The translations under genes were made by a program, and so were the position numbers. Positions 44,918 through 54,096 of a stretch of 64,000 nt of DNA are shown here, in pieces (position 1 is the stretch's first letter; every line of letters begins with the position of its first letter). This stretch comes from Desulfobacula sp. (GTDB taxonomy: Bacteria; Desulfobacterota; Desulfobacteria; Desulfobacterales; Desulfobacteraceae), in contig NZ_JAQYWD010000028.1 in assembly GCF_030145145.1 (NCBI RefSeq), forward strand, positions 21,947-85,946, in the 5' to 3' direction. The notes beneath the pieces were generated by a model that saw only the letters and a list, made by a program, of their open reading frames with translations, was not told the origin of the DNA and made no database searches.

Positions 44918-45069
44918 AATTGTGTGACCACCCTTTTGAAATTTCGTGTTTGTCTTTATACCTGTCTTTACAAATTAAGACCGGTTCATATGTTATCAAG
45001 TTGAAAATGTGGAAACAATATGTAATGATACCGTCCATTAAGATTTAAATTCATAAAAGGAATCCTGCC

Positions 45070-45459
45070 ATGGAAATAGTTGCCGTCATCGGCGCCAGTC
45101 CGAAACAAGACCGATATTCAAACAAGGCCATCCGCATGCTGGCCCAATACCATCACACCCCCATACCTGTGGCACCAACGCATGCACTCATAGAGGGGAG
45201 AAAAGTTTACCAACATCTTGAAGACATACCGGAAAAAATTGATACCGTCACCCTGTATGTGAGTCCGTCACGACAGGAGCCCATTATCAAAGATATCATC
45301 AAATTAGGGCCCAAACGGGTCATTTTTAATCCGGATACGGAAAACAAGGCCGTCTACGATCAATTAAAACAGGCGGGTATTGAAGTGGTGGAAGCCTGCA
45401 CCCTTGTGCTGCTGAAAACCAACCAGTTCTCCATCCCTCAGCCCCCAAGGCTGGATTGA
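45070..45459 (+). CDS. CoA-binding domain protein (YccU-like)
   Basis: A 129-residue Rossmann-fold protein of the CoA-binding family. The motifs are VAVIGASPKQDRYSNKAI, VAPTHALIEGRKVYQHL, LYVSPSRQEPIIKDII and the short C-terminal VVEACTLVLLKT. It resembles the N-terminal domain of succinyl-CoA synthetase alpha and binds CoA or a similar nucleotide; no reaction is established. AAAGGA precedes the ATG. MscS follows after about 75 bases. Confidence 0.88.
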   Translation: MEIVAVIGASPKQDRYSNKAIRMLAQYHHTPIPVAPTHALIEGRKVYQHLEDIPEKIDTVTLYVSPSRQEPIIKDIIKLGPKRVIFNPDTENKAVYDQLKQAGIEVVEACTLVLLKTNQFSIPQPPRLD

Positions 45460-45533
45460 TCCAGAAGAAAAATATTTCAGTCGATTAGATTATGTCATAA
45501 GAATATAACGTCCAATCAGATGAAAGGAATCCG

Positions 45534-46418
45534 ATGTTTTCAAATATCCAGACCACCATTGATGTCCAGAAAATAACAACCCTTATTATCAGCTATATTC
45601 CAAATCTGGTCAGCGCAATGCTGCTGTTTTTCTTGTTCTGGCTGGCCAACAAAATCGTTCAAAAAGCCCTTACCGCCACCTTGACCCGGGCAAAAATAGA
45701 GCGGCAGGCCATTAATTTACTGCTTCGGGGGGCAAAGACCGGAATTTATATATTTGCCATCCTGACCATTGCAGACCAGTTACAGATCAACATCAAATCG
45801 TTGCTGGCAGGTGTCGGGGTAATGGGTCTGGCCTTGTCGTTTGCGGCTAAGGACACCGTGGGAAATATCATATCCGGGATTGTCATCATCATTGACAGAC
45901 CTTTCAGGGAAGGTGACTGGATTGCCCTGGGCACCTTGCAGGCAACGGTTACACAGATCCGTCTGCGGACAACTGTTCTGACAACCTTTGACAATGAAAC
46001 CGTTGTCGTTCCCAACCAGCGGATGTCCCAGGAGCGGATTATCAATTACACCATAACGCCCAGGATACGGGTAAAAATACCCGTGGGGATCGCTTACAAA
46101 GAAAATATTGATACGGCAAGGGCTATTTTACTGGAACTTCCCAAAAATGATGACCGGATCTTGACGGAACCGCCTCCCGTTGTCGTTGTCACAAATTTAG
46201 ATGCCAGCAGCGTTAATCTGCAGTTGAGATTCTGGATTGAAAATCCTGCGCAACAAGCTTCATTTCTCTTTGAATACACGGAAAAAAGCAAGAAAGCCCT
46301 GGACACGGCCGGCATAGAAATCCCATTTCCTCACCTCCAGGTTTTTGTGGAAAATACAGAGGGGATAAAACTGTTGGCATCTTCATCAATTGCATTGCCC
46401 AAACAACTTGAGGGATAA
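45534..46418 (+). CDS. MscS-family mechanosensitive channel (first copy)
   Basis: A 294-residue inner-membrane channel. Three N-terminal helices end in the pore helix LLAGVGVMGLALSFAAKDTVGNIISGI, followed by the beta domain (RPFREGDWIALGTLQATVTQIRLRTTVL) and the alpha/beta C-terminal domain. It releases solutes on hypo-osmotic shock. AAAGGA precedes the ATG. A second MscS gene lies 2 kb downstream at 48606, with a decaying locus between the two. Confidence 0.92.
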   Translation: MFSNIQTTIDVQKITTLIISYIPNLVSAMLLFFLFWLANKIVQKALTATLTRAKIERQAINLLLRGAKTGIYIFAILTIADQLQINIKSLLAGVGVMGLALSFAAKDTVGNIISGIVIIIDRPFREGDWIALGTLQATVTQIRLRTTVLTTFDNETVVVPNQRMSQERIINYTITPRIRVKIPVGIAYKENIDTARAILLELPKNDDRILTEPPPVVVVTNLDASSVNLQLRFWIENPAQQASFLFEYTEKSKKALDTAGIEIPFPHLQVFVENTEGIKLLASSSIALPKQLEG

Positions 46419-46585
46419 CCCCGTTAAATGATCCCCCCTGACTCAGGCACCGGGTTCACCCAGGTACTGAAATAGAATATCCTGCCATTTTTTCTGGCTG
46501 ATTGTACCATAAACAGACCGTGTTGTCCCAAATCCCGCCATACAGTGATATCGGGTATGGCCAAAGGGCAACACTTTGTCATTCT

Positions 46586-47236
46586 TTAAATCCGTGAATG
46601 AATCAGTTCAGTGAGCTTTTTTTGTTCCCGTTTGCGCTTGTAAAGCGGCGATGTATCCTTTTGATAACAGTGCAAAGAATCGGTAAATGTCTTGCTCCCT
46701 TCTTTTTTGTAATACACTCCCAGACCCAGTTTCCCTGGTTTCATCGCCATCTCCCATGCTTTACTGCAATTTGTTTCATCATGGGCCTCAATGGTACACG
46801 TGTTCTCTTCATACCATTTAACCGTATTTGTCTGGTTAAACGAAACACACGGATGCAGTATATCAACGAGTGCATACCCCTTATGGTTAATGGCCATTTG
46901 AATCAGTTCCTTTGTCTGTTCACCTTCTCCTGAATAGGCCCGGGCCACAAACCCTGCGCCTAAAGAGATGGCGACAGCCAGGGGATTGAACGGTTCATTG
47001 ACAACCCCATTGACCTGCACACCCGTTTTCATCCCGGGTTGGCTTGTCGGTGATGCCTGTCCTTTTGTCAGACCGTAAACCATATTGTTGTGCACAATAT
47101 GGGTAATATTGATATTCCGGCGAATGGTGTGAAGAAAATGATTGCCGCCTTCACCGTACATATCACCGTCACCCCCTTCGGCAATAACCGTCAGGGAAGG
47201 GTTCGCCATTTTTACGGCAAGAGCAACCGGCAGGGC
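46586..47236 (-). pseudogene. Remnant of 2-oxoacid:ferredoxin oxidoreductase beta subunit (TPP-binding)
   Basis: About 215 residues of a KorB-like beta subunit. The frame from 47236 reads ALPVALAVKMANPSLTVIAE, then the TPP-Mg motif GDGDMYGEGGNH ending in VHNN, and YGLTKGQASPTSQPG. The first 70 or so residues, including the N-terminal Cys motif, are missing, because a deletion fuses this part to the alpha-subunit start out of frame. An ATG at 47209 could still yield a 207-residue fragment, but it would lack the cluster and the full TPP site. The upstream fragment is described separately. Confidence 0.75.
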
Positions 47237-47840
47237 TCATGGCTTCACCCATCAATGCAAAACCGCCCCCAGAGGTTGTGGCAAAGCCTCGCGCACCGGC
47301 ATACCAGGCGCCCAACACCATATTCATGGCTGCAATATTTTCATCAATCGTCTTTTGCGATTTTTTGGCAAATTTTTTTCTCAGATAGGTATCAAGCAGG
47401 AAAGGATCAAGACCCAGCAATGAAAGAATCAGGCTGGATGCCACCGTGTTGGAATATCTTTTATTTCCGGCAGCCGCTGCAACCGCTTGAAATGAAAAAT
47501 CGATAACGGGTCGTTGTGTGGTTATCTTGTTTTTCTCTCCGATAATCATGGTTTTGCTGCTGATTCGGTGATCCAGTCGTGACAGATCAGAGCAAAGAGG
47601 AAGCAAAATATCAATCCGGTCAACCCAGGCGTCAACTCTCTGGGGTGATATTCGAATTTGAATGGAATTAACGCCTCCCCGGACTCTGGACATATATTCT
47701 TTGCAGGAAAAAACATTAAACCCCTGTTTTTTTAAAAGCCGGGTCAGCACCTGTTCCACTGTCTTGATGCCCTGACCTGCCGCTCCAGACAAAACAATTA
47801 TCATGTCTGCGTAGTCTGAAAAATCGTATGTTTTTGTCAT
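47169..47840 (-). pseudogene. 2-oxoacid:ferredoxin oxidoreductase gamma subunit fused to a truncated alpha start
   Basis: The first 190 residues are an intact gamma domain (MIIVLSGAAGQGIKTVEQVL, EYMSRVRGGVNSIQIRIS). It continues into the alpha-subunit opening ARGFATTSGGGFALMGEA, which ends near 47241. The following 24 residues are out-of-frame beta-subunit sequence. A complete alpha subunit needs about 350 more residues, so the gene has lost most of alpha and the start of beta in one deletion. A working gamma domain could still be made, but the enzyme could not. Confidence 0.75.
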
Positions 47841-47876
47841 TCATACCTCCTATAACCATGCGGACACCCTCATCCG

Positions 47877-48281
47877 TTAAGCCTCTCGATCCAGACGGTA
47901 TAGGACGGCAACCAGTACCAGGCTGCCTGTCAACATCCAGAACGCTTCATTTTTTGTCCCCATCACATTGAGCGCATGGGAAACCTCACTGAATACCCCT
48001 GGTCGAAAAGCAGCGTTGAGGGACCCAAGACAGATAAGGAATGCCGTAGACGCTAAAAATGTGGCCGCCATCAATTGATTGCGCAGCGTCTGGACCGCCA
48101 GGATGTCTCTCCCGTCTTTCATGATACCATTGACCCACATTTGCCGTGCGTGATTTGTAATCCCGATGGCTGTTGTCAAGGGATCCCGATGAACCTTTAT
48201 ATAAAGGTTTATATGGTAGGCGATGATAACGACAGCCGTAGAAAAAACCAGAATAGTTTCGTATATCGGTATAATGGACAT
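47877..48281 (-). pseudogene. DUF599-family membrane protein with an internal deletion
   Basis: A 134-residue frame. Residues 1-95 match the DUF599 N-terminus (ITNHARQMWVNGIMKDGRDILAVQTLRN, ATFLASTAFLICLGSLNAAF), and the last 22 match the family C-terminus (FWMLTGSLVLVAVLYRLDRE). The usual length is about 230 residues, so about 95 middle residues are missing in frame. Possibly still translated, but it lacks two of the usual helices. It is adjacent to the deleted oxidoreductase genes and upstream of them on the same strand. Confidence 0.6.
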
Positions 48282-48605
48282 ATTTTATCTTTTGCTTATG
48301 GTATGTAAAATGCAGTTTTTAAATAGTGTATCAATGATACACCAGTCCGTGTTTTCCAGCTCACTCTATTAACCGTAATTCTGATGTAAATTATGATAAA
48401 GATCCAGCAAATACTTACCACAAATTAATAAAAAAGGATAATTACAAATCACCAGCCATTCTGATTTTGAATTAAACGGGTATTGGATTCAGATCAGGAA
48501 ACCCATCCGGTTGAAGGATAGATCGCCGTGTTACAAAGCCTACTTTGATTAAAAAAAACTTGCGAACGGGGTTGTTCTCGGCTATAAAGGATCAGCGCAC
48601 CGTGC
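48282..48605. other. Intergenic region with operator-like palindrome
   Basis: No gene is visible in these 324 bases. The one notable feature is GTGTATCAATGATACAC at 48326-48342, with perfect 8-base arms around one base, about 45 bases upstream of the DUF599-like start; it could bind a repressor. Confidence 0.45.
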
Positions 48606-49505
48606 ATGAAATCAAACTCAAAACAATTATTTTTTCCATCGGACTGGCATCAAAAAATGAAGCTGACAAATTTCCTGGCAGATATCAACCCCTTGATAAG
48701 AATTCTCTTGATCATCGGGTTAACCGTGGCCGCACATTTTACCGTCAAACTCATCCGCCGGTTCAGCCGATACCTGTTGACCATGAAATTGGATCCCAAA
48801 GAAACCGCCGAGCTGAACCTGCCCCGAAGATATCCCCGAATTACCACCATCATTACCCTTTTGATAAACGCGGTGACGTTTACGATTTATTTTGTGGCTG
48901 TCGGCATGATACTGCACGAATTTAAAATTTCTTTGACGACTTATTTTGCCAGTGCAACCGTTATCGGATTGGCTGTCGGTTTTGGTCTGCAAGGCTTTGT
49001 GCAGGATCTGGTGATTGGTCTCACGTTGATTTTTTCCGATGCCCTCAATATCGGAGAAGTGGTTAAGCTGGGCGATGAAATTGGCAGGATTGATATCATT
49101 GGACTCAGATTTACCGCACTCATTAACCTGCATGGCCAGCGAATTTTGATCCCCAACAGAAATATTGCTGTCATTAGCCAGTTTCGAGGCGGCTGTATCC
49201 GCGCCTACGTCGACATTCAATTGCCCCAGCGGCTCAATGAAAAGAATATATCCCAAGCGGTTCATGCCATTGCCAACGCCATGTATCAACAGCACAAATC
49301 TATCATTCTGACTCCCCCGGAACTCTTTGGGATAAAGGAGGTCAGTGATGCTCAATGGCGCTATTTGCGAATCAAATTCAAACTTTGGCCGGGGCAGATC
49401 AAAATTATCGAAGACACGTTCAAAGAAAGGGTGGTCCAATTACTCAAAACCACCTCTGAAGATTATGCGCCCTGGATGATTACGGTAACCTACAAGGTGG
49501 AATAA
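48606..49505 (+). CDS. MscS-family mechanosensitive channel (second copy)
   Basis: A 299-residue channel. The pore helix region is SATVIGLAVGFGLQGFVQDLVIGLTLIF, followed by GEVVKLGDEIGRIDIIGLRFTAL and VLIPNR-like ILIPNRNIAVISQF of the beta domain. It has one fewer long N-terminal helix if translation starts at the second methionine (48657). Neither start has a clear ribosome site. It is clearly diverged from the first MscS copy at 45534. Confidence 0.88.
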   Translation: MKSNSKQLFFPSDWHQKMKLTNFLADINPLIRILLIIGLTVAAHFTVKLIRRFSRYLLTMKLDPKETAELNLPRRYPRITTIITLLINAVTFTIYFVAVGMILHEFKISLTTYFASATVIGLAVGFGLQGFVQDLVIGLTLIFSDALNIGEVVKLGDEIGRIDIIGLRFTALINLHGQRILIPNRNIAVISQFRGGCIRAYVDIQLPQRLNEKNISQAVHAIANAMYQQHKSIILTPPELFGIKEVSDAQWRYLRIKFKLWPGQIKIIEDTFKERVVQLLKTTSEDYAPWMITVTYKVE

Positions 49506-49548
49506 CGCAGGGACAAAACACATTGCTTTTTTCCCAAGAAACCGCCTG

Positions 49549-49857
49549 TCATATGCTCACGACTGAATTGTCGCAGTTTCCATAAAGAGAGTGACTATAC
49601 CTGTCCGCCCCAGGGTCGTTCCCCCAGACAATACCGTCAAAAAGATACCTGAATTGGTATTCCCTGCCGGTTTCAAGATCAAGCGTAACGACAAAGTCTC
49701 CGTTTTTAAGGGCCTTCATGGGAGTGACTGTTTGATCCCATCTGTTGAAATCACCAGCAAGAAATATCTGTTTTGCATTCCGGGTTTCTTTTCCGGAAAG
49801 TCTGAATTTTATTTTGCAAATGGGTTTCGTTTTTAAAAACTGCTTTTTAATACTCAT
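49549..49857 (-). CDS. Glycogen-binding (CBM48/isoamylase early-set) domain protein
   Basis: A 102-residue stand-alone carbohydrate-binding domain: FLAGDFNRWDQTVTPMKAL carries the binding Trp, and EYQFRYLFDGIVWGNDPGADRY is the family end. AAAGGAGG fixes ATG 49857. It is last in the operon with glgP and presumably brings glycogen to the phosphorylase or anchors other enzymes on the granule. Confidence 0.88.
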   Translation of the reverse strand: MSIKKQFLKTKPICKIKFRLSGKETRNAKQIFLAGDFNRWDQTVTPMKALKNGDFVVTLDLETGREYQFRYLFDGIVWGNDPGADRYSHSLYGNCDNSVVSI

Positions 49858-49903
49858 TTTTCCTCCTTTAAACATGGTGAATTCGTGGAAAAAAGAATGG
49901 TTT

Positions 49904-52057
49904 TCAATATTTCGCTTTCAACGCATCTTCCATGCATTTGGAATAAAATTTCTCAATGTACTGCCTGACCATCCGGCGAGCGGAGAATCCAATGGCCGTG
50001 CTTTTCATGGTTTCCTTCATCAGGCCCACCCATTCATGGGGGATCCCTTTGTCAGACAGATTATAATACATCGGTATGATTTTCTGTTCAAGTGTGTCGT
50101 ATAAGCTGCCGGCATCGCTGCCATCGGGATCAGGGGATGTTTTATCGTGTTCTATACCCCAGCCGTTATTACCATTAAATCCTTCCTCCCACCATCCATC
50201 CAGTATGCTCAACTGCGGCACACCATTCAGGCCGGCTTTCATACCACTGGTTCCACTGGCCTCAAACGGCGGCAAGGGGTTGTTCAGCCAGATGTCCACG
50301 CCGTGCACCAGGTACTGGGCCAATTGTTCGCCATAATCCTCGACAAAGGCAATCCTGCCTTCCAGTTGCGGGTTCCGGGCCAGATTGATCAGGTCCTGCA
50401 GAAGCCGTTTACCGGGATCGTCTGCAGGATGGGCTTTACCGGCAAAGACAATTTGTATGGGCCGCCAGCGGTCCTTGAGATGTTTTTTAAGCCGTTCCAG
50501 ATCCTTGAAGATCAACAACGCTCTTTTGTAGGTAGCAAACCGCCGGGCAAATCCGATGGTCAGCACGGATGGGTCCAGAAACGCACCGCCGGTAAGGGTA
50601 ATGGAGGTACTGGCATCCCCTGCGGCCCATCGAAGTCGGGCACGTTCCCGGATCGCATCAATGAGTTTGATTTTGAGCCAATAGTGTGTTTGCCACAGCT
50701 CAATATCCGGAATCTTATTTAAATGTTGCCAGATAGCCGGATCATCGTGATTGTCCAACCAGTGGACCCCGATATACTTGTCCAGCAACAATTTCATTTT
50801 CGGTTCGATCCAGGTGGGTATGTGGACCCCATTGGTCACGTAATCAATGGGAACCTTATCTTCGGGGACATCCGGCCACAGGCTTTGCCACATGTTTTGT
50901 GAGACCTGGGCATGCCTTTTGCTCACCGCATTCCGGCAACCCGACAGCCGCATGGCAAATGCCGTCATGTTAAACCCCTCTTCCGGTTTTTCCGGATGGA
51001 TTCCCAATTGAAAAAATCCATCTCGATCAAGCCCCAGGCTGGGCCAGTAGGAATGGAAATATTTTTCAATCAATTGAAAAGAAAACACATCATGACCTGC
51101 AGGAACCGGCGTGTGTGTCGTAAAAATCGTTGCATGAATATTCTTTTTTGAGGCTGTTGAAAAATCTTTACCGGTTGCAACCGTTTCCCTGATGCGTTCT
51201 AAAAGTGCAAAAGCAGCATGGCCTTCGTTCAGGTGCAAAAGGTAATGATCTATCCCCAATGCATTGAGCATTTGGGCACCCCCCAGCCCCAAGACAATTT
51301 CCTGGCGCAGGCGCAGCTCCAGATCTCCAGTATAGAGCCGGGCAGAGATCTTCCGGTTCCATGGATCATTGGCTTCAATATCCGTATCCATCAAATACAG
51401 GGAGACCTGTCCCACAGCAACCTTCCAGACTGCGGCATGGATCATGGGATCGATCAATGGCACCTTGATGACAAGTTGCTCCCCTTCCTTGGTCATCACT
51501 TTTGAAATGGGAGCTGCCTCGCGGTTGACGGATTCGATGAGATTTTCCTGCCACCCGTCATCCGGTATCCGCTGCCGAAAATACCCCTCCGGATACATAA
51601 ACCCCACAGCAACGAGCGGAACGCATAAATCGCTGCATTCTTTTATGAAATCTCCGGCCAGAAACCCCAGGCCCCCGGCATAAAACGGCAGGGACCGGTG
51701 GAGACCGAATTCCGCTGAAAAATAAGCCACGGCGTATTTTTTGTCCAATGAAACAGGCCCCAGCATCTGGCAGTCTCTGGGCTTCATATAATTTTGGAAC
51801 GCCGTCATCACTTCATCGTATCTGCGCAGGTAATCGGGTTGAAAGCCGGCCTTTTCAAGAAGTTCATGGGGAAAGTCTCTGAGCATTTTGTCCGGGTTAT
51901 GGCCGCTTTCCTTCCAGGCCTGCCGGTCAAGGGTTTTAAAGAGCATTCTTGCGCCAGGATTCCAGCTCCACCAGAGGTTTTCAGCCAGGTCCTCCAGCCC
52001 TTCAAGGCGTTTCGGCAAATGGAGAAACAGCGGCTGGCCGATATTTATTTTTTCCAT
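49904..52057 (-). CDS. glgP: Alpha-glucan phosphorylase
   Basis: A 717-residue enzyme of the short alpha-glucan phosphorylase family with an N-terminal DUF3417 domain (LEDLAENLWWSWNPGARMLF). The active-site stretch GVDIWLNNPLPPFEASGTSGMKAGLNG holds the PLP lysine. It releases glucose 1-phosphate from glycogen. In the minus-strand run htpX, M48 protease, glgP, CBM48 protein it is third; the mix of proteases with glycogen use suggests a stress or stationary-phase operon, which is an inference. Confidence 0.93.
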   Translation of the reverse strand: MEKINIGQPLFLHLPKRLEGLEDLAENLWWSWNPGARMLFKTLDRQAWKESGHNPDKMLRDFPHELLEKAGFQPDYLRRYDEVMTAFQNYMKPRDCQMLGPVSLDKKYAVAYFSAEFGLHRSLPFYAGGLGFLAGDFIKECSDLCVPLVAVGFMYPEGYFRQRIPDDGWQENLIESVNREAAPISKVMTKEGEQLVIKVPLIDPMIHAAVWKVAVGQVSLYLMDTDIEANDPWNRKISARLYTGDLELRLRQEIVLGLGGAQMLNALGIDHYLLHLNEGHAAFALLERIRETVATGKDFSTASKKNIHATIFTTHTPVPAGHDVFSFQLIEKYFHSYWPSLGLDRDGFFQLGIHPEKPEEGFNMTAFAMRLSGCRNAVSKRHAQVSQNMWQSLWPDVPEDKVPIDYVTNGVHIPTWIEPKMKLLLDKYIGVHWLDNHDDPAIWQHLNKIPDIELWQTHYWLKIKLIDAIRERARLRWAAGDASTSITLTGGAFLDPSVLTIGFARRFATYKRALLIFKDLERLKKHLKDRWRPIQIVFAGKAHPADDPGKRLLQDLINLARNPQLEGRIAFVEDYGEQLAQYLVHGVDIWLNNPLPPFEASGTSGMKAGLNGVPQLSILDGWWEEGFNGNNGWGIEHDKTSPDPDGSDAGSLYDTLEQKIIPMYYNLSDKGIPHEWVGLMKETMKSTAIGFSARRMVRQYIEKFYSKCMEDALKAKY

Positions 52058-52088
52058 ACGTTCATCTCCAATACATTATAAAATAAAA

Positions 52089-52937
52089 TTATTTTCCCTT
52101 CATCTTTGATTGATCATAGTATTGAATCGCTTCCGGAAGGATTTCTCTAATACCGGCAATACGGGAATCCGGTGCCGGATGCGTCGATAAAAGTTCCGGT
52201 GGTCTGGCCTGATCGGTTTTCCCCATCCTCTCCCAGAACCCGATGGCCTCCCGCGGGTCATACCCCGCCCGTCCCATGATGAGCAGTCCAATACGATCGG
52301 CCTCCCTTTCATGGAGACGGCTGTAGGGAAGCAAAATACCCACATTTGTGGTCATCCCAAATACGGCCATGAATAAGGCCTGGGTCTGCTGGGGTTTCTG
52401 CTTGAGTGCCGTTGACAATGCCTGGCCTCCCAGCTGGGTCAACAACCCCTGACTCATCCTTTCGTTCCCATGGTCTGCCAGTGCATGGGCCACTTCATGG
52501 CCCATGACGACGGCGAGGCCGGTCTCATTGTGCGTGTATGGGAGGATGCCGGTGTAGACCGCTACCTTACCGCCGGGCATACACCACGCGTTGGCGGTTT
52601 TTTCGTCCTCTAGGACATTGAACTCCCACTGATAATCTTTGATTTTCTGACCCTGCCCTGTTTCTTCCAAAAAGGCCTCGGCCGCTTTTGCAATTCTGGT
52701 TCCCACCCGCCTGATCATTTCTATCTTGCCCTGATCTGTGGAAAGTTTAGACGATTTGATTACGTTATCATACTCCTGAAGGCTCATGGTATTCAGTTCC
52801 GAATTCGACACAAGATGCAGCCCCCGCCGATGGGTTACCGGCACCTCAGCGCAATTGCTGAGCGTCAACAGCATCAAAAACAAAACACCACCTATCCAAA
52901 CAGATAATATCCGTCTGTCCCGTTTATATTGGATCAT
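52089..52937 (-). CDS. M48 family metalloprotease, probable lipoprotein
   Basis: A 282-residue protease of the BepA/Oma1-like type. An N-terminal hydrophobic segment ends LTLSNC, a lipobox-like site with Asn at -1 (non-canonical). The zinc motif is VMGHEVAHALADHG (HExxH near residue 147), with the third ligand region HEREADRIGLLIMGRAGYDP. It would act on envelope proteins. It is 31 bases upstream of glgP and 53 bases downstream of htpX on the same strand. Confidence 0.88.
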   Translation of the reverse strand: MIQYKRDRRILSVWIGGVLFLMLLTLSNCAEVPVTHRRGLHLVSNSELNTMSLQEYDNVIKSSKLSTDQGKIEMIRRVGTRIAKAAEAFLEETGQGQKIKDYQWEFNVLEDEKTANAWCMPGGKVAVYTGILPYTHNETGLAVVMGHEVAHALADHGNERMSQGLLTQLGGQALSTALKQKPQQTQALFMAVFGMTTNVGILLPYSRLHEREADRIGLLIMGRAGYDPREAIGFWERMGKTDQARPPELLSTHPAPDSRIAGIREILPEAIQYYDQSKMKGK

Positions 52938-52990
52938 TGTCGTCTCCCTTTTTCTTGTTTTATTTGTCCATGCCGGCAGTCCTGTCCTCT

Positions 52991-53920
52991 TTATCTCAGC
53001 CGCTCCCAGAAATCCTCTGCTTGAGACTGACGATTCTGCTCCCGGGGTGTTGAGACAGATGTTTTATCGCCAGTGCCGGAACCTCTTCGCAACATCACAA
53101 TACGGTTTTCCAGAGGCGGATGGGTAGAAAAAAGGGTCATAAGGCTGCTGCCGGACAGGGGACTTACCGTGAATATATGGGCTGTGGATGGATTTGACTG
53201 CATGGGCAACCGTTTTGAATAGGCCCCCAGTTTTTCAAGCGCCCGGGCCAGGCCCTCGGGATTTCCCGAAACTTGCGCCCCTGTCTTGTCGGCCAAATAT
53301 TCCCTGGAACGGGATATGGCCATCTGAATAATCATTGCAGCCACCGGGGCAATAATAGACAAGACTATCAGGCCGATAATACCGCTGCCGTTTTCATCAT
53401 CACTGGATCGCCCACCTCCGAAAATGGCACCCCATCGAGCCATGGACGCCAGCACCATGATGGCTCCGGCCATGGTTGCAGCAATGGAACCGATCAGGAT
53501 ATCCCTGTTTTTAACATGGGCCAGTTCATGGGCCAAAACACCGGTAATCTCTTGTTCATCCAAGAGATTTAATAGCCCCTTTGTCACCGCAACCACCGCA
53601 TGATCCGGGTTCCTGCCGGTGGCAAACGCATTGGGGGTGTCCTGGGGGATGATAAATAGTTTCGGCATGGGGAGACCGGCCCGCTGGGCCAATCGGCTAA
53701 CAATACCATAAAGATCCGGATCATCTTCCAGTTTTATTTCCCGGGCCTGATACATTTTCAATACAATTTTATCAGAATACCAATAACTTACAAAATTCAT
53801 TACCCCGGCCAGTATCAGTGCGATAACCATTCCCTGATTACCGCCCAGAAGCTGCCCGATAACCAGCATCAGAGCTGTCATCGCGACCAGCAAAACAGAC
53901 GTCCGAATTAGATTCGCCAT
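52991..53920 (-). CDS. htpX: Membrane protease HtpX
   Basis: A 309-residue M48B protease with two N-terminal helices, the zinc motif VLAHELAHVKNRD near residue 135, two more helices near 150-200, and SREYLADKTGA with the third ligand. HtpX degrades misfolded membrane proteins. GGGAGG precedes the ATG. The C-terminal tail (after MLRRGSGTG) is polar and short. Confidence 0.93.
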   Translation of the reverse strand: MANLIRTSVLLVAMTALMLVIGQLLGGNQGMVIALILAGVMNFVSYWYSDKIVLKMYQAREIKLEDDPDLYGIVSRLAQRAGLPMPKLFIIPQDTPNAFATGRNPDHAVVAVTKGLLNLLDEQEITGVLAHELAHVKNRDILIGSIAATMAGAIMVLASMARWGAIFGGGRSSDDENGSGIIGLIVLSIIAPVAAMIIQMAISRSREYLADKTGAQVSGNPEGLARALEKLGAYSKRLPMQSNPSTAHIFTVSPLSGSSLMTLFSTHPPLENRIVMLRRGSGTGDKTSVSTPREQNRQSQAEDFWERLR

Positions 53921-54096
53921 AGTTGGTTCCTCCCTTTTAACCTCTTTAAGTTAACTGGCCATTCCTTTGCACAGATGATTCATTGCCCCATGGTCGTCCA
54001 TTTTTCCCGTGACGTCGTATAAGCCGATTCAGTGCAACCCGGAAGCGGACTGCTGCAGCTTAATCTGGATACGGGAAGCACGTGAAAGACTGCTTT

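Noticed and set aside
46443..46597. A minus-strand open frame downstream of the oxidoreductase remnant (about 50 codons, contains HCMAGFGTTRSVYG).
   Set aside because: No start codon with a ribosome site and no recognised family; it may be another gene remnant, but the length is compatible with chance.
48720..49439. A 239-codon minus-strand frame opposite the second MscS gene.
   Set aside because: Antisense to a clear MscS channel; no family resemblance.
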